Assembly (NCBI RefSeq): GCF_009711055.1
Contig: NZ_WMJY01000027.1
Location: 1-38,781, forward strand
Direction of reading: 5' to 3'
Length of the DNA: 38,781 bases
Source: Myroides pelagicus
GTDB taxonomy: Bacteria > Bacteroidota > Bacteroidia > Flavobacteriales > Flavobacteriaceae
The notes beneath the pieces were generated by a model, which had not been told where the DNA came from, did no database searches, and saw only the letters and a list, made by a program, of their open reading frames with translations. Of the stretch, positions 18,419-27,111 are shown one piece after another; the first letter of the stretch is position 1, and the number at the start of each line of letters is the position of its first letter. A program made the translations under genes and the position numbers.

Positions 18419-20182
18419 TTGAGAGCACTACCTATATCATTTATACTTTTACTCTTCACTATACTAAGTTTTAGCCAAACGCCTAATAAGGATAAGATTA
18501 TTATTCACCATGCAGATCGCTCTGATATTAATGAAGAATTATTGCCAAATGCCGTAATTCTAACAGGGAATATATTGGCTGAGCACGATGGTATGACCAT
18601 GCAGTGTAATAAAGCATATTACTTTAGAAATGAAGAATACCTTAAATTATTCGGTAATGTACATATAGTACAACAAGACACGTTATCATTAGATAGTAAA
18701 TATGCCGAGTACAATGCTCTTAATGGTTTTGCTTATGCTCAGGGAGATGTAGAACTTCGTTCACCAGACTCTACCCTATCAACTGATACTCTTAAATTTG
18801 ATAGAAACCAAAACCTAGTGTATTATGATAACTACGCTAAAATCACCAATAAAGGAAACATCTTAGAAAGTGACAAAGGAAAATATTATAGTCAAGAAAA
18901 GAAATTTCAATTTACGAACGCTGTCAAAATAACAACAGAAAATGAGACAATCGTAAAATCTAACCACTTAGACTATTATGAAGTTCCTGAACATGCTTAT
19001 GTTTACGGACCTTCTACCATTACAAATAAAGAAGATTTCATCTATACAGAAAATGGGTTCTATGATGTAAACCAAGATATAGGCAAACTATTAAAGAACT
19101 CATACATTTGGTATGATCAACGAAAACTAGAAGCAGATTCCATTTATTATTCTAAGCTTAAAGACTTTGCCTCTGCTTCCTACAATGTGACTATCACAGA
19201 TACGATAAACAAAGCGATTATCACTAGTCACTATGCAGAAATGCACAAGAGTAAAGACTCGATTTATATCACTAAAAAACCTCTAGTCAAAAAAGAGAAT
19301 GAATTAAACGATACCGTGTATTTACATGCTAAAATAATAACTTTAACAGGTAAAGAAAAGCAACGTGTCATCAAAGCTTACAAAGGAGCTAGAATATTAC
19401 GAGATAGTCTAAGTGGTAAAGCTGATTCAATACACACAAGTGAACAAACAGGATTGACTCAAATGATTGGCAGACCAATTCTATGGAATGGAGAAAGCCA
19501 GTTATCCGGAAAATTAATGCACTTAATAAGTGATATCGAAACAGAGAAGATGGACTCTTTAAAGGTGCTAGAAGACGCTTTTGTCATTGAGAGAGATACT
19601 GTTGGCACAGGATATAACCAAATAAAAGGAGTAAATCTATACGGAAAGTTTAAAGACAATAAAATCAGTGAAATTGATGTCATCAAAAATGCTGAAATTG
19701 TCTATTATATGTACAATGAAAAGAATGAATTTATCGGAATAGATAAAGGAATTTGTAGTCACATCAATGTAACTTTTGAAGATAATAAAATAGCAACAGC
19801 ATCAAGATTAGTTGCTCCGACGAGCACCCTATACCCAGATGACTATTTGCCTGAGAATGCCCGTAAATTACGTGGTTTTGAATATCGTGGAGAAGAGCGA
19901 ATTAATGGATTAAAAGATATCTTCCCTCAAGAAGAACTAGATGAAGAAAAACTAATCCTAGAAGAAATCAAGAAAAAACAACACCAATTCAACGCACCAA
20001 TAGAAGTTCAAAAAGAAACTATAGAAGCAGAATCTACGGGTGATAATTTACTAAAAGATAATAATTCTCATAAGACTGAACAACAAAAAAATATCAGACA
20101 ACCTAACACTTCAATCTCACGCAATCAACAAAGACAAGAGCGCGTAAAGAAAAGTCAAGAAACCATTGAAGTCGTTAAGTAA
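18419..20182 (+). CDS. OstA-like (LptA/LptD N-terminal-type) envelope protein
   Basis: 587 residues. The start is TTG at 18419: an in-frame TAA (18413-18415) lies just upstream and the first Met codon is after the signal peptide, so no other start keeps it. Signal peptide: MRALPISFILLLFTILSFSQ, cleavage near residue 20. The body is a run of short beta strands of the OstA jelly-roll type (NAVILTGNILAEHDGMTMQCNKAYYF; DVELRSPDSTLSTDTLKFD; KITTENETIVKSNHLDYY), consistent with a periplasmic LPS-bridging protein. The last 80 residues are Gln/Lys/Glu rich and probably disordered. Role in LPS transport is inferred from family. The aminotransferase gene follows after 23 bases. Confidence 0.85.
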   Translation: MRALPISFILLLFTILSFSQTPNKDKIIIHHADRSDINEELLPNAVILTGNILAEHDGMTMQCNKAYYFRNEEYLKLFGNVHIVQQDTLSLDSKYAEYNALNGFAYAQGDVELRSPDSTLSTDTLKFDRNQNLVYYDNYAKITNKGNILESDKGKYYSQEKKFQFTNAVKITTENETIVKSNHLDYYEVPEHAYVYGPSTITNKEDFIYTENGFYDVNQDIGKLLKNSYIWYDQRKLEADSIYYSKLKDFASASYNVTITDTINKAIITSHYAEMHKSKDSIYITKKPLVKKENELNDTVYLHAKIITLTGKEKQRVIKAYKGARILRDSLSGKADSIHTSEQTGLTQMIGRPILWNGESQLSGKLMHLISDIETEKMDSLKVLEDAFVIERDTVGTGYNQIKGVNLYGKFKDNKISEIDVIKNAEIVYYMYNEKNEFIGIDKGICSHINVTFEDNKIATASRLVAPTSTLYPDDYLPENARKLRGFEYRGEERINGLKDIFPQEELDEEKLILEEIKKKQHQFNAPIEVQKETIEAESTGDNLLKDNNSHKTEQQKNIRQPNTSISRNQQRQERVKKSQETIEVVK

Positions 20183-20205
20183 GTAGGTTATTAATACAAT
20201 ACGAA

Positions 20206-21399
20206 ATGAAAACTGATTTTTTAAAATATCAAGCACAGACTTCCCCTAATCCAATAGGAATGCAAGTATCACATGCAAAGGGAACTTATATATACGACAT
20301 AAATAACAAGCCGTACCTTGATTTTGTAGCAGGAGTATCTGCATGTACATTAGGACATCAGCACCCTAAAGTAAATCAAGCCATCAAAGATCAATTGGAC
20401 AAGTATTCACATGTAATGGTCTATGGCGAATATATACAAGATCCTGCAGTCGAGTTTTGTAAACTACTAGCAGAAAATATACCCGCTCCATTAAACAAAA
20501 CTTACTTAGTAAACTCAGGAACAGAAGCAACAGAAGGAGCTTTAAAATTAGCAAAACGAGTTACAGGTAGAAGTCAGTTAATCTCGTGCTTTAATGCTTA
20601 TCATGGCAATACGATGGGGTCAATGAGCGTGATGGGATTTGAAGAACGAAAAAGAGCCTTCAGACCTTTATTACCAGACGTTGATTTCATTCACTTTAAC
20701 AATGTTGAAGACTTGCAAAAAATAACAACCAAAACAGCTGGAATTATATTAGAAACAATACAAGGGGGTGCAGGTTTTGTAGAGCCTTTCGATGGTTTTT
20801 TGAAAAAAGTAAAACAGCGATGTGAAGAAGTAGGCGCTCTAATGATAGTTGATGAAATACAACCTGGCTTTGGGAGAACCGGTAAGCTATTTGGTTTTCA
20901 AAACTACGATGTTGTACCAGACATTATAGTTATGGGAAAAGGAATGGGTGGAGGGATGCCTGTAGGAGCATTTACTGCTAGTGATGAACACATGAACCAA
21001 TTATATAACAACCCAAAATTTGGTCATATCACAACATTTGGAGGACATCCAGTGATCGCTGCAGCAAGTTTAGCTACCCTTAAGGAATTAGTTGAAACAG
21101 ACCTAATGGAACAAACACTTGTAAAAGAAAAGTTATTCCGTAAACTCTTAGTTCACCCATTAATTACTGAAATTAGAGGAAGAGGGTTAATGCTTGCCCC
21201 AATGACCCCAAATGCAGACATCACTAATCGAGTGATAATAAAATGTCAAGAAAAAGGAGTTATTTTGTTCTGGCTATTATTTGAAGGAAAAGCTATTAGA
21301 ATTACCCCTCCCCTAACAATAAGTGAAGCAGAGATAGAAGAAGGTTGCGCTATGATAATAGAAGCGCTAAATGAAGTACAACAAGAATTAGGGCTTTAA
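20206..21399 (+). CDS. Class III PLP-dependent aminotransferase (acetylornithine aminotransferase-like)
   Basis: 397 residues, fold type I. SGTEA (104-108) binds the PLP phosphate, Asp216 in VDEIQPGFGRTG holds the pyridine nitrogen, and Lys245 in DIIVMGKGMGGGMPVGAF is the Schiff-base lysine. FNAYHGNTMGSMSVMG (129-144) is the usual cofactor-stacking segment. The class includes acetylornithine, ornithine, GABA and 4-aminobutyrate transaminases; no arginine-biosynthesis gene is nearby, so the substrate cannot be stated. It lies between the OstA-like and TPR genes in one likely operon. Confidence 0.93.
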   Translation: MKTDFLKYQAQTSPNPIGMQVSHAKGTYIYDINNKPYLDFVAGVSACTLGHQHPKVNQAIKDQLDKYSHVMVYGEYIQDPAVEFCKLLAENIPAPLNKTYLVNSGTEATEGALKLAKRVTGRSQLISCFNAYHGNTMGSMSVMGFEERKRAFRPLLPDVDFIHFNNVEDLQKITTKTAGIILETIQGGAGFVEPFDGFLKKVKQRCEEVGALMIVDEIQPGFGRTGKLFGFQNYDVVPDIIVMGKGMGGGMPVGAFTASDEHMNQLYNNPKFGHITTFGGHPVIAAASLATLKELVETDLMEQTLVKEKLFRKLLVHPLITEIRGRGLMLAPMTPNADITNRVIIKCQEKGVILFWLLFEGKAIRITPPLTISEAEIEEGCAMIIEALNEVQQELGL

Positions 21400-21437
21400 A
21401 ACCTAATTCACATACAAATTATACAAATAATATAAAC

Positions 21438-22829
21438 ATGCATTTAGATAACGAAGAGGAAGAATATAAATTAACACTATCTCGTTTTGAATCAATGTTG
21501 AAAACGAATAAGGTATTATTCTTTGACTCAGAAGAATTTGAAAATATCATTCTTCATTATTTAGATTCAGGTAAGCTAACTTTAGCTAAAAAAGCCTTGA
21601 AGTTAGCCTTAGAACAGCATCCAAATTCTACTAATTTAAAACTAGTAGAAGTAGAATTATTAGTATTCCAGAATAAACTAGAAGCAGCAGATAGATTACT
21701 TGATCAAATAGAAGAAGTAGATCCTTCCAATGATGAAGTACATATTCAAAGAGCAACTGTCTACTCTAAAAAAGGGAATCATCAAGATGCAGTTACCTCT
21801 TTACTGAAGGCATTGACCTTAACAGAAGATCTAGCAGATGTGCACTCACTACTAGGTATGGAGTACCTATTACTTGACGAAATAGAACTAGCAAAAGATA
21901 GCTTTATCAATTGCCTAGAGAATGACGAAGAAGATCAATCAGCACTATATAATGTAATCTATTGTTTTGACTTTTTATCAGAACACAACGAGGCAATTGA
22001 CTTTTTAACAAGTTATATTGATAAAAAGCCTTATAGTGAGATTGCATGGCATCAATTAGGAAGACAGTATTATACCCTAAAAAACTATACAAAAGCAGTT
22101 TGGGCGTTTGATTATGCTACATTAATTGACGATCAATTCTTAGGTGCGTATTTAGAAAAAGGTAAGTCACTAGAAAAGCTTAAAAAATATAAAGAAGCTA
22201 TCGAAAACTATGTAATCACACTCGAGCTTGACGACCCTACTTCTTATGTTCTATTGCGTATAGGTATTTGTTATGAGGTGATAAACAATTTCCCTCAAGC
22301 GATGGAGTACTACAAAAGAGCTGTACACGAAGACCCTTTACTTGATAAAGGTTGGCTAGCATTAACCGATATTTCAATCAAAGAACAACAATACGAAAAA
22401 GCTTTAATATACCTTCATAAAGCAATAAGTATAGATGAATTTAATGATCGATACTGGCTAAGATATGCTGTCTTAAACAAAACCTTGTTAAACTTTAAGG
22501 AGGCAGAAAAAGGATATCAAAAAGCAGCAGAATTAGGCAATAATATAATAGAACATTGGATTGGTTGGGCAGATACGTTATACGTATTGGGACAATATGA
22601 TGATGCTATTCTAAAACTTTTACAAGCAATCAGTTTTGATAGTGAGAATGCCGATGTACTATATCGATTAGCTGTATTATACATTACAATAAATGAATTT
22701 GAACAAGGAACGAAATATTTAGAACAAGCCTTACACAAAGATTTTGACAAGAAAGAAATCATCAAATCATTCTTTCCAATACATTGGGAAAATCCATTTA
22801 TTCAAAATACGATTAAAAACTTTAATTAA
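21438..22829 (+). CDS. Tetratricopeptide repeat protein
   Basis: 463 residues, no signal peptide, acidic. Multiple TPR units run from about residue 40 to 450, seen from the repeating small-residue pattern, for example SEIAWHQLGRQYYTLKNYTKAVWAFDYATLIDD, TSYVLLRIGICYEVINNF and DVLYRLAVLYITINEFEQG. TPR arrays mediate protein-protein contacts; the partner is not evident. It starts 38 bases after the aminotransferase stop and is followed by a terminator, so it ends the ostA-like operon. Confidence 0.9.
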   Translation: MHLDNEEEEYKLTLSRFESMLKTNKVLFFDSEEFENIILHYLDSGKLTLAKKALKLALEQHPNSTNLKLVEVELLVFQNKLEAADRLLDQIEEVDPSNDEVHIQRATVYSKKGNHQDAVTSLLKALTLTEDLADVHSLLGMEYLLLDEIELAKDSFINCLENDEEDQSALYNVIYCFDFLSEHNEAIDFLTSYIDKKPYSEIAWHQLGRQYYTLKNYTKAVWAFDYATLIDDQFLGAYLEKGKSLEKLKKYKEAIENYVITLELDDPTSYVLLRIGICYEVINNFPQAMEYYKRAVHEDPLLDKGWLALTDISIKEQQYEKALIYLHKAISIDEFNDRYWLRYAVLNKTLLNFKEAEKGYQKAAELGNNIIEHWIGWADTLYVLGQYDDAILKLLQAISFDSENADVLYRLAVLYITINEFEQGTKYLEQALHKDFDKKEIIKSFFPIHWENPFIQNTIKNFN

Positions 22830-22841
22830 TTCATATTTCAG

Positions 22842-22876
22842 AAAAGCTACTCACAACTATTGAGTAGCTTTTTTTT
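22842..22876 (+). terminator. Terminator after the TPR gene
   Basis: Perfect 12-bp stem (22842-22853 with 22861-22872), 7-base loop, and a run of eight T residues. Ends the ostA-like/aminotransferase/TPR unit. Confidence 0.95.
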
Positions 22877-22905
22877 GTTTAAAAAATTTAAAATAAATGA
22901 TTAAC

Positions 22906-22925
22906 TATGCATTTACAAATGCATA
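22906..22925. promoter_or_regulatory. Near-palindromic operator candidate upstream of aroE
   Basis: TATGCATTT (22906-22914) and AAATGCATA (22917-22925) are perfect 9-bp reverse complements separated by two bases, 22 bases before the aroE ATG. There is no T-tract, and the short loop favours a dimeric protein site over an RNA hairpin. Confidence 0.5.
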
Positions 22926-22947
22926 AATAAAAGAACTTATAAATCAA

Positions 22948-23685
22948 ATGATAAAGAGATACGGATTAATTGGAAAAAATATAGACTACTCATTTTCAAG
23001 AAACTATTTTGCTAAAAAATTTAAAAAGAATACCCTTACAAATTGTAGCTATGAAAATTTTGATATTAGCGATATAAACGAATTCAAAACAGTCATAGAT
23101 AAACAAAAATCTTTATCAGGATTTAATGTGACAATCCCTTATAAAGAAGAAATCATCCCTTTATTAGACAACCTTTCAAAAACGGCAAAAAAAATAGGGG
23201 CAGTAAACACTATTCGCTTTACTAAAAAAGGAAAACTAAAAGGGTATAACACCGATTGGTACGGTTTCTATCACTCACTACAACCTATTGCAAAATTTCA
23301 TCACAAACGTGCACTTATACTAGGGACAGGTGGAGCTAGTAAAGCAGTAAAATTTGCACTTGAAAAAATGAAAATAAAATATAAAGTAGTTAGCAGAGAG
23401 AAAACATCGCAAACAATAACCTATGATGAAATCACTGCTGATCTGATGCAGAAGTACACTATCATTATTAATACAACACCTTTAGGAACCTATCCGAATA
23501 TAGAAAATAAACCCGATTTAGATTACAGCCTATTCAGCCCGAAACACATTGCTTTTGATCTTATTTACAATCCAGAGGAAACAACGTTTATTAAATTAGC
23601 AAAAGAACAGGGTGCCGTAACTAAGAATGGATATGAAATGCTCGTATTACAAGCTGAGAAAGCTTGGAAAATATGGAATAGATAA
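22948..23685 (+). CDS. aroE: Shikimate dehydrogenase
   Basis: 245 residues, a little short against E. coli AroE (272). NADP-dependent reduction of 3-dehydroshikimate in the chorismate pathway. The substrate site shows YSFSRNYF (14-21, the SxS motif), catalytic Lys66 in FNVTIPYKE, Asn87 in GAVNTI and Asp103 in GYNTDWYGF. The cofactor domain has GTGGASKAV (126-134). The C-terminal GYEMLVLQAEKAWKIW closes the fold. Single gene between two terminated units, with a palindrome in front; no other shikimate gene is in the window. Confidence 0.95.
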   Translation: MIKRYGLIGKNIDYSFSRNYFAKKFKKNTLTNCSYENFDISDINEFKTVIDKQKSLSGFNVTIPYKEEIIPLLDNLSKTAKKIGAVNTIRFTKKGKLKGYNTDWYGFYHSLQPIAKFHHKRALILGTGGASKAVKFALEKMKIKYKVVSREKTSQTITYDEITADLMQKYTIIINTTPLGTYPNIENKPDLDYSLFSPKHIAFDLIYNPEETTFIKLAKEQGAVTKNGYEMLVLQAEKAWKIWNR

Positions 23686-23783
23686 CAGAAAGGCACTTCT
23701 CGATTTCACATACTTTAAAAACAACTCACTATACACATTAAGAGGAATTGCCTAATTTTCAATGTTTTTTGATTTTTTTTTAC

Positions 23784-23791
23784 TAAATTTG
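23784..23791 (+). promoter_or_regulatory. -7 box of the DUF349 gene
   Basis: TAAATTTG matches TAnnTTTG exactly, 49 bases before the ATG at 23841. The upstream region is a long T tract and no TTG is at a normal distance. Confidence 0.5.
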
Positions 23792-23840
23792 AGAGTAAGC
23801 ATTATAATTAATTCATTGTTAAACTTTAAACAACTTAATT

Positions 23841-25733
23841 ATGTTAAATCAAGAGACTGATAACCTGCATAAGCCAGCAGATGGACAATCACAGGAATCA
23901 CAAATTAATATGGTTGTCCCAACGGATAAAGAAAAGGCTATAGATTCCATTAATGCTTCTAACGCAGAAGAAAGTGAAAATCATGAAGGACATGATCACA
24001 ATCATATTCCATTAGAAGACTATGACTCTTTTGACCTAGAACACCTAACTAAAGAGCTTCACAAGTTAACTAGACTTCACAAAATAAGTGAAATAAAAGA
24101 TCACGTAGAAGAGATTAAAAAAGTCTTTACACGTAAGTACAAAGACTTAATAGATGAAAAGAAAGAAATATTCTTTGAGGAGAATCCAGATGCAAATGAT
24201 ACAGAATTTGAATTCAATCTACCAATAAAAACAGAATTCGAAGAATACTATAATGTTTACAGAGATAAGAAAAACTCTTTCTTTAAAGACCAACAGAATA
24301 AATTAAATACCAATTATAAAAAGCGCTTAGACATTATCGAAAGTATTAAAGCTATAATTGATGACAATGATGGTATAAACGATGCTTTAAAACAATTAAA
24401 TGACCTGCGCGACGAATGGAAAAATGCAGGAGCTATTCCAAGAGACAAATACAATCACGTTTGGAATAACTATCATTTCCAAATAGAGCGTTTCTATGAT
24501 CAACTACATCTTGACAGAGAATCCAGAGACTTAGACTTTAAACACAATCTTGAACAAAAACAGAAGATTATTACTAGAGCAGAAGAATTGTTACAAGAAG
24601 AAGATACAATAAAAGCCTTTCGTGAGTTACAAACCTTACACCGTATTTGGAGAGAAGAAATAGGGCCTGTTGAGCGAGAATATAGAGAACAAATCTGGGA
24701 GCAATTTAGTGAAATCACTCGCCTACTTCATGAAAAAAGAGAGAATTTATTAGATAAACTGAGATTAGTAGAACGTCAAAACCTAGCTCAAAAGGTAGCA
24801 ATTATAAGTGAGATAGATAAAATATCAAAACTAACAATCAATAACCATAACCAATGGCAAAAAGAGATTGCTAGAATCGAAGAACTTAGAAACAAATTTT
24901 TTGCTATAGGAAAAGTACCCAGTGAAAATAACGACGAAGTTTGGGATCTATTCAAGCTAGCAACTAGAAATTTTAATTCAAATAAAAACAAGTTCTATAA
25001 AACATTAAAAAAAGAACAACAAGATAATTACGCTAAGAAAGTCGCTCTTATTGAGAAAGCAAAACAATACAGAGACAGTGAAGATTTTGCTACGGCGACG
25101 CCTATTATGAAAAAAATCCAAAATGATTGGAAAGAAATAGGTCATGTTCCTCGTAAGTATTCGGATATTCTTTGGAAGGAATTTAGAGATACTTGTAATC
25201 ATTATTTTGATCGTTTACACAGTATTCGAAACCAAGAAAACCAAGAAGAACTAGAAGCCTACGAACGCAAAAAAGAATATCTTGATTTAATGAAAACTTT
25301 CCAGTTATCTGGAGATCATAAAACAGATTTAGACGAAATCCGCAATCACATCAAGAATTGGAAGACGCTTGGGCGTATTCCACAAAACAAACGTTTTATA
25401 GAGGGTAAGTTTAATAAAGTGCTCGATCACCTATTTGATCAACTCAATATGAGTCGCAGAGAAACAGAGGCTGTAAAATTCAACAATAAACTTGAAGCAA
25501 TCTTAGAGTCTAAAGACAAAAAGATGTTACAACAAGAAGCGAATTTTATTCAAAAGAAAGTCGATGAAGTGAACAATGATATTATACAGTTAGAAAACAA
25601 TCTTGCTTATATTCAAAATCCTTCTGATAATAATAGCTTTGTAAAAGAAGTCAAAAAGAACATTGATAAACTTAAAGATGACTTAAGAATCTGGCAAGAC
25701 AAACTTGATCAACTAAAAAACATCAATCAATAG
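23841..25733 (+). CDS. DUF349 repeat protein
   Basis: 630 residues, cytoplasmic, highly charged and helical. Five DUF349 units can be read from their core, a Trp followed by Gly-x-(I/V)-P: DEWKNAGAIP, RIWREEIGPV, NKFFAIGKVP, NDWKEIGHVP and KNWKTLGRIP. The last about 90 residues are predicted coiled coil (NNDIIQLENNLAYIQ onward). The first 60 residues are low complexity and carry a histidine cluster HEGHDHNH (48-55). The function of DUF349 is not known to me with certainty; the domain is found in stress-linked proteins. Monocistronic, followed by a strong terminator. Confidence 0.88.
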   Translation: MLNQETDNLHKPADGQSQESQINMVVPTDKEKAIDSINASNAEESENHEGHDHNHIPLEDYDSFDLEHLTKELHKLTRLHKISEIKDHVEEIKKVFTRKYKDLIDEKKEIFFEENPDANDTEFEFNLPIKTEFEEYYNVYRDKKNSFFKDQQNKLNTNYKKRLDIIESIKAIIDDNDGINDALKQLNDLRDEWKNAGAIPRDKYNHVWNNYHFQIERFYDQLHLDRESRDLDFKHNLEQKQKIITRAEELLQEEDTIKAFRELQTLHRIWREEIGPVEREYREQIWEQFSEITRLLHEKRENLLDKLRLVERQNLAQKVAIISEIDKISKLTINNHNQWQKEIARIEELRNKFFAIGKVPSENNDEVWDLFKLATRNFNSNKNKFYKTLKKEQQDNYAKKVALIEKAKQYRDSEDFATATPIMKKIQNDWKEIGHVPRKYSDILWKEFRDTCNHYFDRLHSIRNQENQEELEAYERKKEYLDLMKTFQLSGDHKTDLDEIRNHIKNWKTLGRIPQNKRFIEGKFNKVLDHLFDQLNMSRRETEAVKFNNKLEAILESKDKKMLQQEANFIQKKVDEVNNDIIQLENNLAYIQNPSDNNSFVKEVKKNIDKLKDDLRIWQDKLDQLKNINQ

Positions 25734-25759
25734 TCTAAAACGTAATTACGTAACAAATT

Positions 25760-25795
25760 AAAAAGGGGCTATCTGCATACAGATAACCCCTTTTT
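25760..25795. terminator. Bidirectional terminator between DUF349 and TPR genes
   Basis: A 16-bp stem with one mismatch (25760-25775 with 25780-25795), core GGGG/CCCC, 4-base loop, A5 and T5 outer ends. It lies between convergent genes. Confidence 0.92.
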
Positions 25796-25815
25796 AATAT
25801 ATAGAAACTAATATA

Positions 25816-27090
25816 CTAATTAGTCTTAGCTTCTAGCGCTTTTAACTTATCGTTCATTTCTAATGCGCGATAAATATCTTTCAACATGATAACAGCATCT
25901 TGATTATTAGGATTAATAGTAATCACTTTTTCAAGATCATTCATAGCTGCTTTATAAATACTGTGCTTCTCAGCTAATAATACCTTGTATTTTTTATCAC
26001 CTGCAGCAGTTAGAGGTAAGTTATTCATTTGATTAGTAATTTCCTCATCCGAACGAAGCTTTAAAACAGCTAAGTTTAAATACGCATTTTCAGATTTAGG
26101 ATTAACACGCAATGCTTGGTTATAATATTTTTCAGCATCTTCAAATTTACCAGCTTGGTAACTAGTAACACCTAAATTGTATAATAGTACATCATCATTT
26201 GGATTTTTAGCCAAAGCCTCTTTTGCTAATTCCTCATATTTCCCCATATTATTTGATTTAAGGTATAAATCCATATGTGTCAATAATAAGTTGATATCAT
26301 CAGGGTTAGCTTTTCTAGCTGCAATAATCGCCTTTTCTGCTTCATCGTATTTACCTTCTTGATAATAAATTAAAGCTAAGTTTTTAACGATTTCAGGTTG
26401 TTTAGAATCTTCTTTTACAAATTTAGGATCACTATGTGTTCCTTGCTTAACCATTAAATCACGCATTTTTTTATCACTCCCGAAGCTTTGTACCTCACCA
26501 GAAGCTTTTTCAACTGCTGTATAATAAGATTCATTTCCATTATATCCTAGGTCAATTAACTCCTCATAATACTTTACTGTATTCTCATAGTCCTTAGCAT
26601 TTAAAGCCATAGAGGCAGCATAGTATAAATAAATAGTATCCTTAGGGTTTAATAAGAAAGCTTGGTTAAAACGTCTAGAAGCACCTTTAAAGTTCTTAGA
26701 ACTATTATCTTCCATTGCTTGATTAACCACTTTATTTCCAACAGTTTTAAGTTCCTCAGCTGCTTTCTTTACTACTTTACTATTTTTATTAGGTTCAAAC
26801 TCGTTTACTTTTTTATACGAAGCCAATATAGTCTCAACGTTTTTATCGATATTCTTATCTGCTTCAATTTCTAAAAATGCTATATTACCTTGCAAACCGT
26901 AGTAAGCTGCTTTCTGTTCGTCAGAAGCTGCTTCCAAAACAGCTTCAACATTTTTCAATGCAGCTTGTGCTTCAGCAATATCACCTTTTTTAATAGCTTT
27001 CTCTACTTCTTTTAATTCTTTCTTTTGCGCTAAAGAAACTCCCGAAATCATTAACGCTGATAATAGATATGCATACTTTCTATTCATCAT
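25816..27090 (-). CDS. Secreted or periplasmic TPR protein
   Basis: 424 residues. A signal peptide (MNRKYAYLLSALMISGVSLAQ) with cleavage near SLA-Q is preceded by a doubled Met, so either start codon is possible. TPR units are clear in the middle: NLALIYYQEGKYDEAEKAII, LLYNLGVTSYQAGKFEDAEKYY, and SENAYLNLAVLK; the last part has an EKVITINPNNQDAV unit. Its start lies 21 bases after the gyrA stop on the same strand, so it is probably cotranscribed with gyrA, a recurring arrangement that does not itself imply a topological role. Confidence 0.9.
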   Translation of the reverse strand: MMNRKYAYLLSALMISGVSLAQKKELKEVEKAIKKGDIAEAQAALKNVEAVLEAASDEQKAAYYGLQGNIAFLEIEADKNIDKNVETILASYKKVNEFEPNKNSKVVKKAAEELKTVGNKVVNQAMEDNSSKNFKGASRRFNQAFLLNPKDTIYLYYAASMALNAKDYENTVKYYEELIDLGYNGNESYYTAVEKASGEVQSFGSDKKMRDLMVKQGTHSDPKFVKEDSKQPEIVKNLALIYYQEGKYDEAEKAIIAARKANPDDINLLLTHMDLYLKSNNMGKYEELAKEALAKNPNDDVLLYNLGVTSYQAGKFEDAEKYYNQALRVNPKSENAYLNLAVLKLRSDEEITNQMNNLPLTAAGDKKYKVLLAEKHSIYKAAMNDLEKVITINPNNQDAVIMLKDIYRALEMNDKLKALEAKTN

Positions 27091-27111
27091 CTTATAGTTT
27101 AAAGTGTTTAT

